From: Alkaliphilus hydrothermalis
GTDB taxonomy: Bacteria; Bacillota; Clostridia; Peptostreptococcales; Natronincolaceae
Reading direction: 5' to 3'
Length of the DNA stretch: 64,000 nucleotides
Assembly: GCF_016908555.1 (NCBI RefSeq)
Contig: NZ_JAFBEE010000001.1
Span: 186,001 to 250,000, forward strand
Within the stretch, counting starts at the first letter, position 1, and each line of letters opens with the position of its first letter. The translations under genes were made by a program, and so were the position numbers. Below the pieces are notes generated by a model that searched no databases, was not told the origin of the DNA, and saw only the letters and a list, made by a program, of their open reading frames with translations. Shown piece after piece: positions 1 to 8,550 of this stretch.

Positions 1-333
1 CCAAACGCCCCTTATTATATTATAGGAGTACTCAATTTAAGGGGAGAGGTTGTTCCAGTTATAGACCTACGTAAGCGATTTTCATTAGGAGGTAAAGAGA
101 TTGGCGATGAAACTAGAATCATTATTCTATCCCTAGAAGAGATGGTGGTGGGAATATTAGTAGATGGTTCTTCTGAAGTATTAACCATCGAAAATGATAT
201 GATTGATCATACTACTAGTCTAGTGAACACCTTCGATGATGACTATATTAATGGTATAGGAAAAGTTAATGAACGTATGATTATCATTGTTGATGTCTAC
301 AAGATGTTAGGCGTTGCAGAAATAGAAAACTAA
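1..333 (+). CDS. cheW: CheW-like chemotaxis coupling protein, 3' part
   Basis: The reading frame is open from the first base, so the N-terminus lies outside the window; 110 residues and the TAA stop are visible. CheW links chemoreceptors to the kinase CheA in the polar signalling array. The visible part contains the family signature GVLNLRGEVVPVIDLRKRF near its start, followed by the usual beta-rich SH3-like C-terminal half. CheC begins 19 bases downstream behind an AGGTGG ribosome site, and the order cheW-cheC-cheD-sigD is the standard one at the end of Firmicute fla/che operons. CheV shares this domain, but the lack of a receiver domain before the stop favours CheW. Confidence 0.93.
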   Translation, partial: PNAPYYIIGVLNLRGEVVPVIDLRKRFSLGGKEIGDETRIIILSLEEMVVGILVDGSSEVLTIENDMIDHTTSLVNTFDDDYINGIGKVNERMIIIVDVYKMLGVAEIEN

Positions 334-352
334 TTTAGAAGGTGGTGAGCCC

Positions 353-970
353 ATGAGCTTAACATTAGAAGAAATGAATAACATGTACCTGGATGTTTTG
401 AAGGAAGTTGGAAACATCGGATCTGGAAATGCAGCATCAGCACTAGCTAAAATGATTCAGAAGCGGATTGATATGGATGTACCGAATGTAAGATTACTTT
501 CCTTTGAAGATGTAGCCTCTGTCTTAGGAGGGGAAGAAATGGTGGTTGCAGGAATTTATTTTCAAGTTGAAGGAGATATAGATGGTAATATCATGTTCCT
601 GTTAGATATCTCATCTTCAAAAGTCTTAACCAGCATGCTTATGGGCCGTGAGGATTATACGGGAGATCTTGATGATATGGACCGTTCCGCTCTTCAGGAA
701 ATAGGCAATATTCTATCTGGGTCATACATTTCCTCCCTATCTGCTTTAACAGGGTTAAATTTGAAGCTATCTGTACCATCCCTCTGTATTGACATGGCAG
801 GAGCAATCCTAAGTGTTCCTGCAATTCAATTTTCACAAACCTTTGACAATGTACTACTAATTGAAACAATACTAACTGAGGGAGATTACGAAGTAAAGGG
901 TAATTTCTTCTTGATTCCAGATAGTGGATCCTTTGAAAAGTTACTAAGAAGTTTGGGAGTGTATAGCTAA
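353..970 (+). CDS. cheC: CheC, CheY-P phosphatase
   Basis: 205 residues, the usual length. CheC removes phosphate from CheY-P at the flagellar/receptor array and is stimulated by CheD. Both pseudo-symmetric phosphatase motifs are intact: residues 14-44 (E18 and N21 in DVLKEVGNIGSGN, then P44) and residues 110-140 (E116 and N119 in LQEIGNILSG). This makes an active two-site CheC more likely than FliY or a one-site CheX. The ATG follows AGGTGGTGAG. Its stop overlaps the cheD start by one base (TAATG), which suggests translational coupling. Confidence 0.95.
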   Translation: MSLTLEEMNNMYLDVLKEVGNIGSGNAASALAKMIQKRIDMDVPNVRLLSFEDVASVLGGEEMVVAGIYFQVEGDIDGNIMFLLDISSSKVLTSMLMGREDYTGDLDDMDRSALQEIGNILSGSYISSLSALTGLNLKLSVPSLCIDMAGAILSVPAIQFSQTFDNVLLIETILTEGDYEVKGNFFLIPDSGSFEKLLRSLGVYS

Positions 971-1458
971 TGCAAACTATTGTAAAGGTAGGAATGGCAG
1001 ACTTAAAGGTAGTGAAGGAACCTGACGTGTTAACAACCTTAGGATTAGGCTCCTGTGTTGGGATAGCCGTTTATGATCGATTTAAAAAAATAGCTGGACT
1101 GGCCCATATAATGTTACCTGATAGTAACCAGATTAAAAACAATTCTAATAAGGCTAAATTTGCTGATACAGCTATTGAAATAATGATTAATGAAATGATA
1201 AAACTAGGAGCCAGTCAAGCTAGATTAACAGCAAAAATCGCTGGGGGGTCCCAGATGTTCTCCTTTGGAAACGGTAGCAGTGATTTAATGAAGATAGGTT
1301 ATCGTAATACTCTTTCAACTAAGGAAATTTTGGAAAATCTCAAGATTCCTATATTAGCGGAGGATACTGGTGGTAACTATGGTAGAACAATAGAGTTTTA
1401 TACTGAAACAGGTGACCTACTAGTAAAGACAATTGGATATGGAGTTAAGACAATCTAA
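970..1458 (+). CDS. cheD: CheD, chemoreceptor glutamine deamidase
   Basis: 162 residues, full length. CheD deamidates glutamines on methyl-accepting chemotaxis proteins and binds CheC. The expected catalytic cysteine (C29 in GLGSCVG) and histidine (H46 in LAHIMLP) are present with normal spacing, and the C-terminal half carries the conserved GGS and GRT segments. It starts on the last base of the cheC stop codon and is followed by sigD, as in Bacillus. Confidence 0.95.
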   Translation: MQTIVKVGMADLKVVKEPDVLTTLGLGSCVGIAVYDRFKKIAGLAHIMLPDSNQIKNNSNKAKFADTAIEIMINEMIKLGASQARLTAKIAGGSQMFSFGNGSSDLMKIGYRNTLSTKEILENLKIPILAEDTGGNYGRTIEFYTETGDLLVKTIGYGVKTI

Positions 1459-1489
1459 TGATACTACTTATGAGAGCCAGGAGGTCTTT

Positions 1490-2215
1490 ATGGAATATTT
1501 AACCCTATGGCAAAATTACAAAGCAAATAAAGATGTTGAAGCTAAGGCAGCTCTAATTGAAAACTACATTGAAGTAGTTAAGGTGGTTGCAGGAAGACTA
1601 TATACTACCTATGGATCTAATGTGGAATATGACGATCTTGTCAGTTATGGTATTTTTGGTTTAATTGATGCCATCGATAAATTTGAATTGGACAAGAGTG
1701 TAAAATTTGAAACCTATGCCCAAATCCGTATAAGAGGAGCAATAATAGATCAACTTAGGAATTTAGACTGGGTACCAAGGTCCATCAGGCAAAAATCTAA
1801 AACATTAGACCTAGCATACCACAAGTTGGATAATTCGTTGGGGCGTAGAGCCTCTGATGAGGAAGTTGCTAAGGAGATGGGGCTCTCTATAAATGACTTC
1901 CAATCCCTGTTAAATCAAGTTAATAACCTGCATATCCTTTCATTGGAGGAAAAGTTAACAGATGTAAACATCGGTCACTTGTATGGGGAAGAAGAGCTTC
2001 TTCCAGAGAGTATTGTGTGCAATCAGGAGGCCTATGAAATCCTCAAAGAGAGCATTGATTATCTACCCAATAGAGAAAAACAGGTAATTACTTTATACTA
2101 TTACGAAGAACTGACATATAAAGAAATTGGTAACGTTTTAGGGGTATCAGAATCACGGGTATCTCAATTGCATACAAAAGCAATATCAAGGTTAAAGTCA
2201 AAGTTTTCGGATTAA
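1490..2215 (+). CDS. sigD: RNA polymerase sigma-D/FliA (flagellar sigma factor)
   Basis: 241 residues from this start. This sigma-28 class factor directs RNA polymerase to late flagellar, chemotaxis and autolysin promoters. Region 2 is recognisable (DDLVSYGIFGLIDAIDKF, then YAQIRIRGAIIDQLRNLDWVPRS), and region 4 ends in the helix-turn-helix EELTYKEIGNVLGVSESRVSQ. An upstream ATG at 1433 would overlap cheD by 26 bases and has no ribosome site. The ATG at 1490 sits five bases after a perfect AGGAGG (1479-1484), which is why I chose it. Confidence 0.94.
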   Translation: MEYLTLWQNYKANKDVEAKAALIENYIEVVKVVAGRLYTTYGSNVEYDDLVSYGIFGLIDAIDKFELDKSVKFETYAQIRIRGAIIDQLRNLDWVPRSIRQKSKTLDLAYHKLDNSLGRRASDEEVAKEMGLSINDFQSLLNQVNNLHILSLEEKLTDVNIGHLYGEEELLPESIVCNQEAYEILKESIDYLPNREKQVITLYYYEELTYKEIGNVLGVSESRVSQLHTKAISRLKSKFSD

Positions 2216-2256
2216 GGATTTGAAGGGTGTTCATTTTGGTTTAAGGGGGAGTTAAT

Positions 2257-4101
2257 ATGCTAAAGGAGCAGGGAGTTCATATTTTTGAGGGAGAAAACTA
2301 CAAAGATACTTTAGAGAAGGCTTTAACAGAGCTTAACCTTGTGATGGACAAAGTTGACATAGAAATCGTAGAAGAGAAAAAAAGTTTTATGTTTAAGAAG
2401 GGTTATGTAAAAATAATTGTATCACCAAAGGGAAACGAAAAAAATGTTAGTCTAGAATTACAGGCTGATGAGGAGGACATTACATTAGAAATAGATGGAT
2501 CCCCTTTTGAAGAAGAGATGCAGAATTTTAAATTGAACTATAGGGATGATGGGGTCTATTTACAGGTATTAGACCCAGGTGGGGCTAATCAAGGATTAGA
2601 GCAAGATATTATTGATTTCTTAAAGTGTAAGCAGGTAAAGGATCATGACCTTGTAGGCATTACAATGGCCTCTACAGATCCTAGTAGCCAGCATAAGGTG
2701 GCACCAGCCCAAAAAGAAGTGCTAGTTGATAGTACATTAAGGGTTCAATTCTCCAAGGATAAAATGGAAGCTAGTATTGTTATTAGCAAACCATTAGGGG
2801 GGAAATCTTTTACCCTCGAATCCCTTCGAGAAGCCTTGACGAACAATAATATTGTCTATGGAATAGATGAAGAGCAATTAAAGAGATTGGTGAAGTTAAA
2901 ATGGACCGATAGCTACGTAACAATAGCAAGAGGCAAGCAGCCTGTCGATGGTGTAGATGGAGAACTTATTTATCACTTTGACAAAGAGAAGGATCACAAG
3001 CCGGTTGTATTGGAGGATGGTTCTGTAGATTTTAAACAGCTGGGCTTAATTAAAAGTGTTACGACGGGTACGCTATTAGTTGAGGTAGTACCACCCACCG
3101 AAGGAACACCAGGTATAAACGTTTCAGGAATCGAAATACCTGCTAAAAAAGGAAGAGAGCAGAGGTTTAAGAAAGGTAAAAACACGACTGAAAGCGAAGA
3201 TGGATTGAAGCTTTTTGCTGCGATGGATGGACAAGTACGGTTTGAAGACGGCAAGATAATCGTAACCGAAGCATATGAAATACCAGGAAACGTTGATAAT
3301 TCAACGGGAAACATCAACTTTAATGGTACAGTCATAGTCCATGGTAATGTAAAGGCTGGATTTAGCATAATTGCTGAAGGCAATATTGAAGTAAATGGCG
3401 TTGTAGAGGGAGCCACCCTCATCTCCAAGGGCTCTATTGTATTGAATAGGGGAATCCAAGGTAATAATTCCGCCTACTTAGAATGCCATGGAAATATGGC
3501 TGCAAAATATATTGAAAACGCCACTATTAAGGTTCAAGGAGATTTGACTGCAGATTTTATTCTTCATAGTGAGGTTTCCGTGAAGGGAAAAATACTTTTG
3601 GCAGGTAAAAAATCTCTACTTGTGGGGGGAGACGTCAGAGCAGGAGTGGAAATACGAGCAAAAATTGCAGGTTCCCATATGGGAACTTTGACAAAACTAG
3701 AGGTAGGGGTAGATCCTGAGGAAAGGAATAAGTTTGAATTGCTTAAGGGAGAGGTGCTGGGAATACAAGGGAATTGCCAAAATTTAAAAAAGACGATAGA
3801 CCTATTGAAAAGACAAGCTTTGGCTGGTCAATTGCCAAAAAATAAAGAAGAAATGCTAATTAAATCTTTAAAAACTTATGAGTTCTTACAGGAAAAATAT
3901 CAGGTACAATTACATGAACTTCAATTATTAGATCAGAAAATACAGAATCTTTCTAAAGGCAAAGTACATGTATCCCACAAGATTTATCCAGGGGTTAAGG
4001 TGGTTATTTCCAATGCTGTTAAGTTCTTTTATGATGAGTTAGTGGGAGCTACTCTATATAAAAAAGAAGGAGAGATTACCATCGGACCGTATGAACAGTA
4101 G
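2257..4101 (+). CDS. FapA-family protein (DUF342, flagellar assembly protein A)
   Basis: 614 residues. The first ~55 residues resemble a Jag-N/KhpB N-terminal domain (ALTELNLVMDKVDIEIVEE). The middle carries the FapA repeats: glycine-rich beta strands such as GTVIVHGNVKAGFSI and GNIEVNGVVEGATLISKG, probably a right-handed beta-helix. Residues ~495-570 are predicted coiled coil. FapA-like proteins bind regulators in the cell-division and flagellar context, and some affect motility; the molecular role in Clostridia is not established. It lies 41 bases after sigD in the same operon. A function in motility is inferred from position. Confidence 0.85.
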   Translation: MLKEQGVHIFEGENYKDTLEKALTELNLVMDKVDIEIVEEKKSFMFKKGYVKIIVSPKGNEKNVSLELQADEEDITLEIDGSPFEEEMQNFKLNYRDDGVYLQVLDPGGANQGLEQDIIDFLKCKQVKDHDLVGITMASTDPSSQHKVAPAQKEVLVDSTLRVQFSKDKMEASIVISKPLGGKSFTLESLREALTNNNIVYGIDEEQLKRLVKLKWTDSYVTIARGKQPVDGVDGELIYHFDKEKDHKPVVLEDGSVDFKQLGLIKSVTTGTLLVEVVPPTEGTPGINVSGIEIPAKKGREQRFKKGKNTTESEDGLKLFAAMDGQVRFEDGKIIVTEAYEIPGNVDNSTGNINFNGTVIVHGNVKAGFSIIAEGNIEVNGVVEGATLISKGSIVLNRGIQGNNSAYLECHGNMAAKYIENATIKVQGDLTADFILHSEVSVKGKILLAGKKSLLVGGDVRAGVEIRAKIAGSHMGTLTKLEVGVDPEERNKFELLKGEVLGIQGNCQNLKKTIDLLKRQALAGQLPKNKEEMLIKSLKTYEFLQEKYQVQLHELQLLDQKIQNLSKGKVHVSHKIYPGVKVVISNAVKFFYDELVGATLYKKEGEITIGPYEQ

Positions 4102-4112
4102 GAGGTGGCAAG

Positions 4113-4448
4113 ATGTCTATTAAACCAATTGACTTTCATGTTACTTATGCTAATACTGTAAATGAATCAAAAATTAAGCAAACTGATTTTAATAGGGCGA
4201 GGGATTTTCAACAAATTGCCCACCACCAACAACAGGTGGAGGACCATCGTAATCGTCAACGGATTAACTCCTCAGAGGAGTCTAAGGGTAAGACGATTCA
4301 AGACCAGGAAAGCAATAATCACAATCAATCAGCTGGAGGTAAAAAGCAGCATAGTCCAGCAAAAAAAAACTCCATTGGTGAGTCAGAAGAAAACGTTGCC
4401 CCCAGAAATTCTGATTTTAAGGGCTTAAAAATAGACATCATGATCTAA
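4113..4448 (+). CDS. Small hydrophilic protein of the motility operon, function unknown
   Basis: 111 residues, starting at an ATG after GGAGGTGG, 11 bases downstream of the FapA gene. I do not recognise a named family. It is highly polar, rich in N, Q, K and H (residues 25-90 are low complexity and probably disordered), with a more conserved-looking start (MSIKPIDFHVTYANTV) and a hydrophobic tail (LKIDIMI). There is no signal peptide or membrane segment. Its tight packing between fapA-like and swrB-like genes suggests co-expression with motility proteins. Confidence 0.65.
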   Translation: MSIKPIDFHVTYANTVNESKIKQTDFNRARDFQQIAHHQQQVEDHRNRQRINSSEESKGKTIQDQESNNHNQSAGGKKQHSPAKKNSIGESEENVAPRNSDFKGLKIDIMI

Positions 4449-4459
4449 AGAGGTGCAAT

Positions 4460-4918
4460 ATGGATTCTAATATAATCATTATTATAATTGGTGGCTTTAT
4501 CATTGTTTCAGCCCTGATTATTTTACTAAAAGCTGGAAACAAAGAAGAAGATTTTAATCCAGAGGTGCTAATGGGACTTAGGGGAGGAAAGGTCAATAAT
4601 CCTCAAGAAACCTTAAATCATCTAGCTATCATGGAGGGTATTGAAGGATTAAAGATGGAAGTAGCTCAGATGAAAATAGAAATTGAGAGAATAGGAGAGC
4701 TGTTGGAAATACATAACCATCAAGAAATTGCAGTCTCCACATCACCTAATTTGAATAATTGGGAAAACTTCGACCAATCTTTGAATTATAATATGTTCGT
4801 GCAAAAAAACAATGATATTCTTAAGTTACATCGGGAAGGAAAATCTCTTGAAGAGATTGCTAGAAGACTCAATAAAAGTGTAAGAGAAGTAGAAATGGTA
4901 ATTAAACTAATAAAATAA
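4460..4918 (+). CDS. SwrB/YlxL-like membrane-anchored protein (DUF6115-like)
   Basis: 152 residues: one N-terminal membrane helix (residues 4-23, IIIIIIGGFIIVSALIILL), a coiled-coil segment (~55-95), and a C-terminal helix-turn-helix-like stretch (LHREGKSLEEIARRLNKSV, ~123-141). This layout and the position between sigD and rpsB match Bacillus SwrB (YlxL), which activates the flagellar export apparatus during swarming. Direct sequence identity cannot be judged here, so the orthology rests on synteny and architecture. Confidence 0.72.
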   Translation: MDSNIIIIIIGGFIIVSALIILLKAGNKEEDFNPEVLMGLRGGKVNNPQETLNHLAIMEGIEGLKMEVAQMKIEIERIGELLEIHNHQEIAVSTSPNLNNWENFDQSLNYNMFVQKNNDILKLHREGKSLEEIARRLNKSVREVEMVIKLIK

Positions 4919-4950
4919 GTATTTAAATGACATTAAATGAGGTGAATTCA

Positions 4951-5529
4951 TTGAAGAAGTTCTGTGTCCAAAGTTTAATTATTGGAATTGGGATTGGAAT
5001 GATTATGACAGCTTCCTTTAATTTTCTTGTGGATGATGGAAACGAACCCTTGGCAATTGCTGCCGGCGGGCTTGCTATTGTAGATGAGACAGGAATAGAA
5101 AAAACCATTGGTGATTTGAAGAAAAATCTAGAAGCTGGTCAAAGTAGTGTAGAGGGCAACAAGGATGATTTCATAAAGGAAGAAGAGACAACAGAAAGTG
5201 AAGTTGAAAATCAAAAAGATATAAAAGAAAATAAAGATAATGGTATGCAAGCTAAAAAAATGGTAGAGAATAATAGAGGAAATCGTAAAGATACACAAGC
5301 CGAAATGGTTCGCATTGTGATTTCTTCCGGTATGAATACCTATAACATTGCTAACTTGCTATGGCAGGAGGGTTTAATCTCCGATACACAAGCCTTTACT
5401 GATTTAGCCCATGAGAAAGGCTATACAAAAATATTTAAAGCAGGTTTGAGGGAGATTCCCAGAAGTATTACTGTTGAGGAGATATTAGAAATCCTAATAC
5501 AGATACCAGAAAAAACGTTATCAAATTAA
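4951..5529 (+). CDS. Small MltG/YceG-like C-terminal-domain protein
   Basis: 192 residues from a TTG start six bases after GAGGTG (4939-4944); the in-frame ATG at 4927 has no ribosome site. An N-terminal membrane helix (~residues 7-25) is followed by a charged, low-complexity linker (~45-115) and a C-terminal segment related to the last part of YceG/MltG (VRIVISSGMNTYNIANLLWQ and on). The catalytic glutamate domain of true endolytic transglycosylases is absent, so lytic activity is unlikely; peptidoglycan binding or a scaffold role is possible. It is the last gene before the rpsB promoter. Confidence 0.7.
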   Translation: MKKFCVQSLIIGIGIGMIMTASFNFLVDDGNEPLAIAAGGLAIVDETGIEKTIGDLKKNLEAGQSSVEGNKDDFIKEEETTESEVENQKDIKENKDNGMQAKKMVENNRGNRKDTQAEMVRIVISSGMNTYNIANLLWQEGLISDTQAFTDLAHEKGYTKIFKAGLREIPRSITVEEILEILIQIPEKTLSN

Positions 5530-5542
5530 TTTAAAGTTTTTG

Positions 5543-5571
5543 TTGCTTCATCCCCAACAGTATGTTAAAAT
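5543..5571 (+). promoter_or_regulatory. Predicted SigA promoter of rpsB
   Basis: TTGCTT (5543-5548) and TAAAAT (5566-5571) are separated by 17 bases, in the gap between the motility operon and rpsB. Confidence 0.6.
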
Positions 5572-5573
5572 AC

Positions 5574-5600
5574 TTAAGGTGAGAAAAACACACACCTTAG
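5574..5600 (+). promoter_or_regulatory. Hairpin at the start of the rpsB leader
   Basis: Eight pairs join 5574-5581 to 5593-5600 around an 11-base loop, right after the predicted transcription start. About 80 further leader bases precede rpsB. It may be a ribosomal-protein-type leader; I cannot match it to a known S2 leader family. Confidence 0.4.
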
Positions 5601-5679
5601 GACTTATCTGGAAGTGCCAATAAGTATTGGTTCTGGACAAGTATGAATAAGGTGGCGGAGAAACTAAGGAGGTAATAAA

Positions 5680-6378
5680 ATGTCAGTAATTTCAATGAAA
5701 CAATTATTAGAAGCTGGTGTTCACTTTGGACATCAAACAAGAAGATGGAACCCTAAAATGGCAGAATACATCTTCACAGAGAGAAACGGAATCTACATCA
5801 TTGACTTACAAAAAACAGTTAAGAAGGTAGAGGAAGCATACCAAGTAATGAAGGAAATTGCGGCTGAAGGAAAGACTATTCTTTTCGTAGGTACAAAGAA
5901 GCAAGCTCAAGAGGCTATCGAAGAAGAAGCTAAAAGATGTGGTATGTACTATGTAAACCAAAGATGGTTAGGTGGTATGTTAACAAACTACAATACTATT
6001 AAGAACAGAATCGACCGTTTACATCAGTTAGAGAGAATGGAAGAAAATGGAACTTTTTCTGTATTACCTAAGAAGGAAGTTATCCAATTAAGAAATGAAA
6101 TGGAAAAGCTTGAGAAATTCTTAGGCGGTATTAAGGATATGACTGATCTTCCAGAGGCTATCTTTGTAGTAGATCCAAGAAAAGAAAGAATTGCCATCAA
6201 AGAAGCCCATAAATTAGGTATACCAGTAATCGCTATTGTAGATACTAACTGTGATCCAGAAGAAGCTGATTACGTAATCCCTGGTAATGACGATGCAATT
6301 CGAGCTGTAAAATTACTTACTGCAACAATGGCGAATGCTATTATCGAAGGTAAGCAAGGTGTGCAAACTGAAGAATAG
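5680..6378 (+). CDS. rpsB: 30S ribosomal protein S2
   Basis: 232 residues, full length. S2 is a late-assembling protein of the small subunit. Signatures include MKQLLEAGVHFGHQTRRWNPKM at the N-terminus and the PDAIFVVD-like PEAIFVVDPRKE segment near residue 160. The ATG follows AAGGAGG. It is first gene of the conserved rpsB-tsf-pyrH-frr cluster. Confidence 0.98.
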   Translation: MSVISMKQLLEAGVHFGHQTRRWNPKMAEYIFTERNGIYIIDLQKTVKKVEEAYQVMKEIAAEGKTILFVGTKKQAQEAIEEEAKRCGMYYVNQRWLGGMLTNYNTIKNRIDRLHQLERMEENGTFSVLPKKEVIQLRNEMEKLEKFLGGIKDMTDLPEAIFVVDPRKERIAIKEAHKLGIPVIAIVDTNCDPEEADYVIPGNDDAIRAVKLLTATMANAIIEGKQGVQTEE

Positions 6379-6386
6379 ATTCTAAG

Positions 6387-6428
6387 AAGGTAAGGGTTTA
6401 AGGGATTTTCCCTTGCTCCCTTACCTTT
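6387..6428 (+). terminator. Compound hairpin between rpsB and tsf
   Basis: A 10-bp perfect stem (6387-6396 with 6418-6427) encloses a second 5-bp stem (6400-6404 with 6410-6414). It is followed by only a few T residues. It looks like a partial terminator or processing site that would let S2 be made in excess over EF-Ts. Confidence 0.6.
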
Positions 6429-6456
6429 AATAATATTTCATGAGGAGGCAAAACAA

Positions 6457-7107
6457 ATGAGTATATCTGCAGGAATGGTAAAAGAATTAAGAGAAAAAAC
6501 TGGTGCTGGAATGATGGATTGTAAAAAGGCCTTGACTGATGCAGCGGGTAATATGGAGAAGGCTGTTGAAATCTTAAGAGAAAAAGGATTAGCAGCTGTG
6601 GCTAAAAAAGCTGGTAGAATTGCAGCGGAAGGTATCGTAGAGTCTTACATACATGGTGGAAGAATTGGCGTTTTAGTTGAAGTTAATACGGAAACAGATT
6701 TCGTAGCTAAGAACCAAGAGTTCAGAGATTTCGTAAAAGACGTTGCTATGCAAATTGCTGCAGCTAACCCTCTTTTCGTTAGCAAAGAAGAAGTTTCTCA
6801 AGACTTGATCGAAAAAGAAAAAGAAATCTTAAGAAAGCAAGCCTTAAACGAAGGTAAGCCAGAAAAGATTGTTGACAAAATGGTAGAAGGCAGAATTGAA
6901 AAATACTACAAAGAAGTTTGTTTATTAGAGCAAAGCTTCGTTAAGAACCCTGATATTACAATCGGAGAGTTATTAACTGAGAAAACTGCTAAGATCGGTG
7001 AAAGATTAAGCATCAGAAGATTTGCTAGATTTGAAGTTGGAGAAGGTCTAGAGAAAAAAGAAGAGAACTTTGCTGAAGAGGTAGCAAAGCAGTTAGGTCA
7101 GCAATAA
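6457..7107 (+). CDS. tsf: Translation elongation factor Ts
   Basis: 216 residues, typical of the short EF-Ts form in Gram-positive bacteria. EF-Ts is the nucleotide exchange factor for EF-Tu. The N-terminal UBA-like domain has the signature LREKTGAGMMDCKKAL, and the core contains the conserved TETDFVAKN segment. The ATG follows AGGAGG. Confidence 0.98.
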   Translation: MSISAGMVKELREKTGAGMMDCKKALTDAAGNMEKAVEILREKGLAAVAKKAGRIAAEGIVESYIHGGRIGVLVEVNTETDFVAKNQEFRDFVKDVAMQIAAANPLFVSKEEVSQDLIEKEKEILRKQALNEGKPEKIVDKMVEGRIEKYYKEVCLLEQSFVKNPDITIGELLTEKTAKIGERLSIRRFARFEVGEGLEKKEENFAEEVAKQLGQQ

Positions 7108-7113
7108 AACATT

Positions 7114-7140
7114 AGGAGAACACGATGTGTTCTCCTTTAT
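7114..7140 (+). terminator. Intrinsic terminator after tsf
   Basis: A 10-bp perfect stem (7114-7123 with 7127-7136), loop GAT, and a short T-rich tail. pyrH begins 120 bases later, so pyrH-frr may have its own promoter or depend on read-through. Confidence 0.75.
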
Positions 7141-7261
7141 AATAATGAAAAAACAAGAATACATAGTAAAAAATTATTATGTATTTCTTTTAATGGTTAT
7201 AATAGTAAAAAAAAGGATTATTAAAATGTCTGTAGAAATTAATAGAATGGAGGATTTGAAC

Positions 7262-7972
7262 ATGATAAAACCTCTATATAAAAGAGTTTTATTAAAAATT
7301 AGCGGAGAATCATTGGCGGGACCTCAAGGATTTGGTTTGGATACAGAAACCATCAATAGAATAGCAAATGAAGTAAAAGAGCTTACGGAAATGGGCGTAG
7401 AAGTTGCTATTGTTGTTGGGGGAGGAAATTTCTGGCGGGGTAGAAGCGGTGAAGGTATGGACCGTACTACTGCCGATTATATGGGAATGATGGCAACTGT
7501 TATAAATGCATTGGCATTTCAAGACGCTTTAGAAAATATAAATATATTAACTAGAGTTCAAACTGCCATAGAGATGAGACAAATTGCAGAACCTTATATT
7601 AGAAGGAGGGCAGTTCGTCATTTGGAGAAGAGCAGAGTAGTCATCTTTGCTGCTGGAACAGGAAACCCATACTTTTCAACCGATACTACAGCAGCACTTA
7701 GAGCCGCTGAAATCGAAGCAGAAGTTATACTATTGGCCAAAAAAGTGGATGCAGTTTATGACGCAGATCCGAATATTGATCCTACAGCTAAAAAGTTTGA
7801 TACTTTGTCCTACATAGATGTCCTAAAACTCGGGTTAAAGGTAATGGATTCTACTGCGACTTCTTTGTGTATGGACAATAAAATACCAATCCAAGTTTTT
7901 GGATTAGATGAACCAGGAAATATTAAGAGAGTTGTCTTAGGAGAAAAAATAGGTACATATATTAATAGTTAA
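7262..7972 (+). CDS. pyrH: UMP kinase
   Basis: 236 residues. PyrH phosphorylates UMP to UDP and belongs to the amino-acid-kinase fold. The N-terminal phosphate loop (LLKISGESLAG), the VVGGGNFWRG glycine loop and the C-terminal VMDSTATSLCMDN block are all present. The frame stays open upstream to an ATG at 7127 inside the tsf terminator, but the ATG at 7262 follows GGAGG by eight bases and gives the normal protein length. Confidence 0.96.
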   Translation: MIKPLYKRVLLKISGESLAGPQGFGLDTETINRIANEVKELTEMGVEVAIVVGGGNFWRGRSGEGMDRTTADYMGMMATVINALAFQDALENINILTRVQTAIEMRQIAEPYIRRRAVRHLEKSRVVIFAAGTGNPYFSTDTTAALRAAEIEAEVILLAKKVDAVYDADPNIDPTAKKFDTLSYIDVLKLGLKVMDSTATSLCMDNKIPIQVFGLDEPGNIKRVVLGEKIGTYINS

Positions 7973-7990
7973 TAAAAAGGAGGAGATTGT

Positions 7991-8548
7991 ATGTATTTTG
8001 ATGTTCACAAGGAAACAGAAACAAAAATGCAAAAAACTTTAAGTGTTCTTAAAGAGGATTTAGGTTCAATTAGAGCAGGTAAGGCCCATCCATCAATGTT
8101 GGATAAATTAAGTGTAGATTACTATGGTACAGTAACTCCAGTTAAGCAGTTGGCATCTATTACTTCTCCAGAGCCAAGATTATTATTAATCCAGCCCTTT
8201 GATCGATCTGCTATGCAAAGTATTGAAAAGGCTATCTTGATTTCAGATTTAGGTCTTAATCCGTCTAATGATGGTAAAGTAATTCGTCTTAACATCCCCC
8301 AATTAACGGAGGAAAGAAGAAAAGAACTTGCTAAATTAGTTAAGAAGACAGCAGAAGAAGCAAAAGTTGCTATTAGAAATGAGAGAAGAGATGGAAATGA
8401 CTCTCTTAAGAAGATGCAAAAAGATGGTGAGTTAACAGAGGATGAATTAAAGAAAGCACAAGACGAAATCCAAAAGCTTACAGATAACTACATTAAGCAA
8501 ATAGATGATTTAGTTGCTAAAAAAGAAAAAGAATTACTGGAGGTATAG
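7991..8548 (+). CDS. frr: Ribosome recycling factor
   Basis: 185 residues, exactly the family length. With EF-G it splits post-termination ribosomes. Recognisable blocks are LGSIRAGKAHPSMLD, ASITSPEPRLLLIQPFD and the C-terminal RNERRDGND segment. The ATG follows AAGGAGG, 18 bases after the pyrH stop. Confidence 0.97.
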   Translation: MYFDVHKETETKMQKTLSVLKEDLGSIRAGKAHPSMLDKLSVDYYGTVTPVKQLASITSPEPRLLLIQPFDRSAMQSIEKAILISDLGLNPSNDGKVIRLNIPQLTEERRKELAKLVKKTAEEAKVAIRNERRDGNDSLKKMQKDGELTEDELKKAQDEIQKLTDNYIKQIDDLVAKKEKELLEV

Positions 8549-8550
8549 TC

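Noticed and set aside
2994..3428. 144-codon minus-strand ORF inside the FapA gene
   Set aside because: Antisense to a clearly coding gene; composition (S/P/T-rich) is that of a shadow frame.
7127..7261. 45-codon N-terminal extension of PyrH
   Set aside because: Its start lies in the tsf terminator stem; the ATG at 7262 has GGAGG at proper distance and gives the normal protein length.
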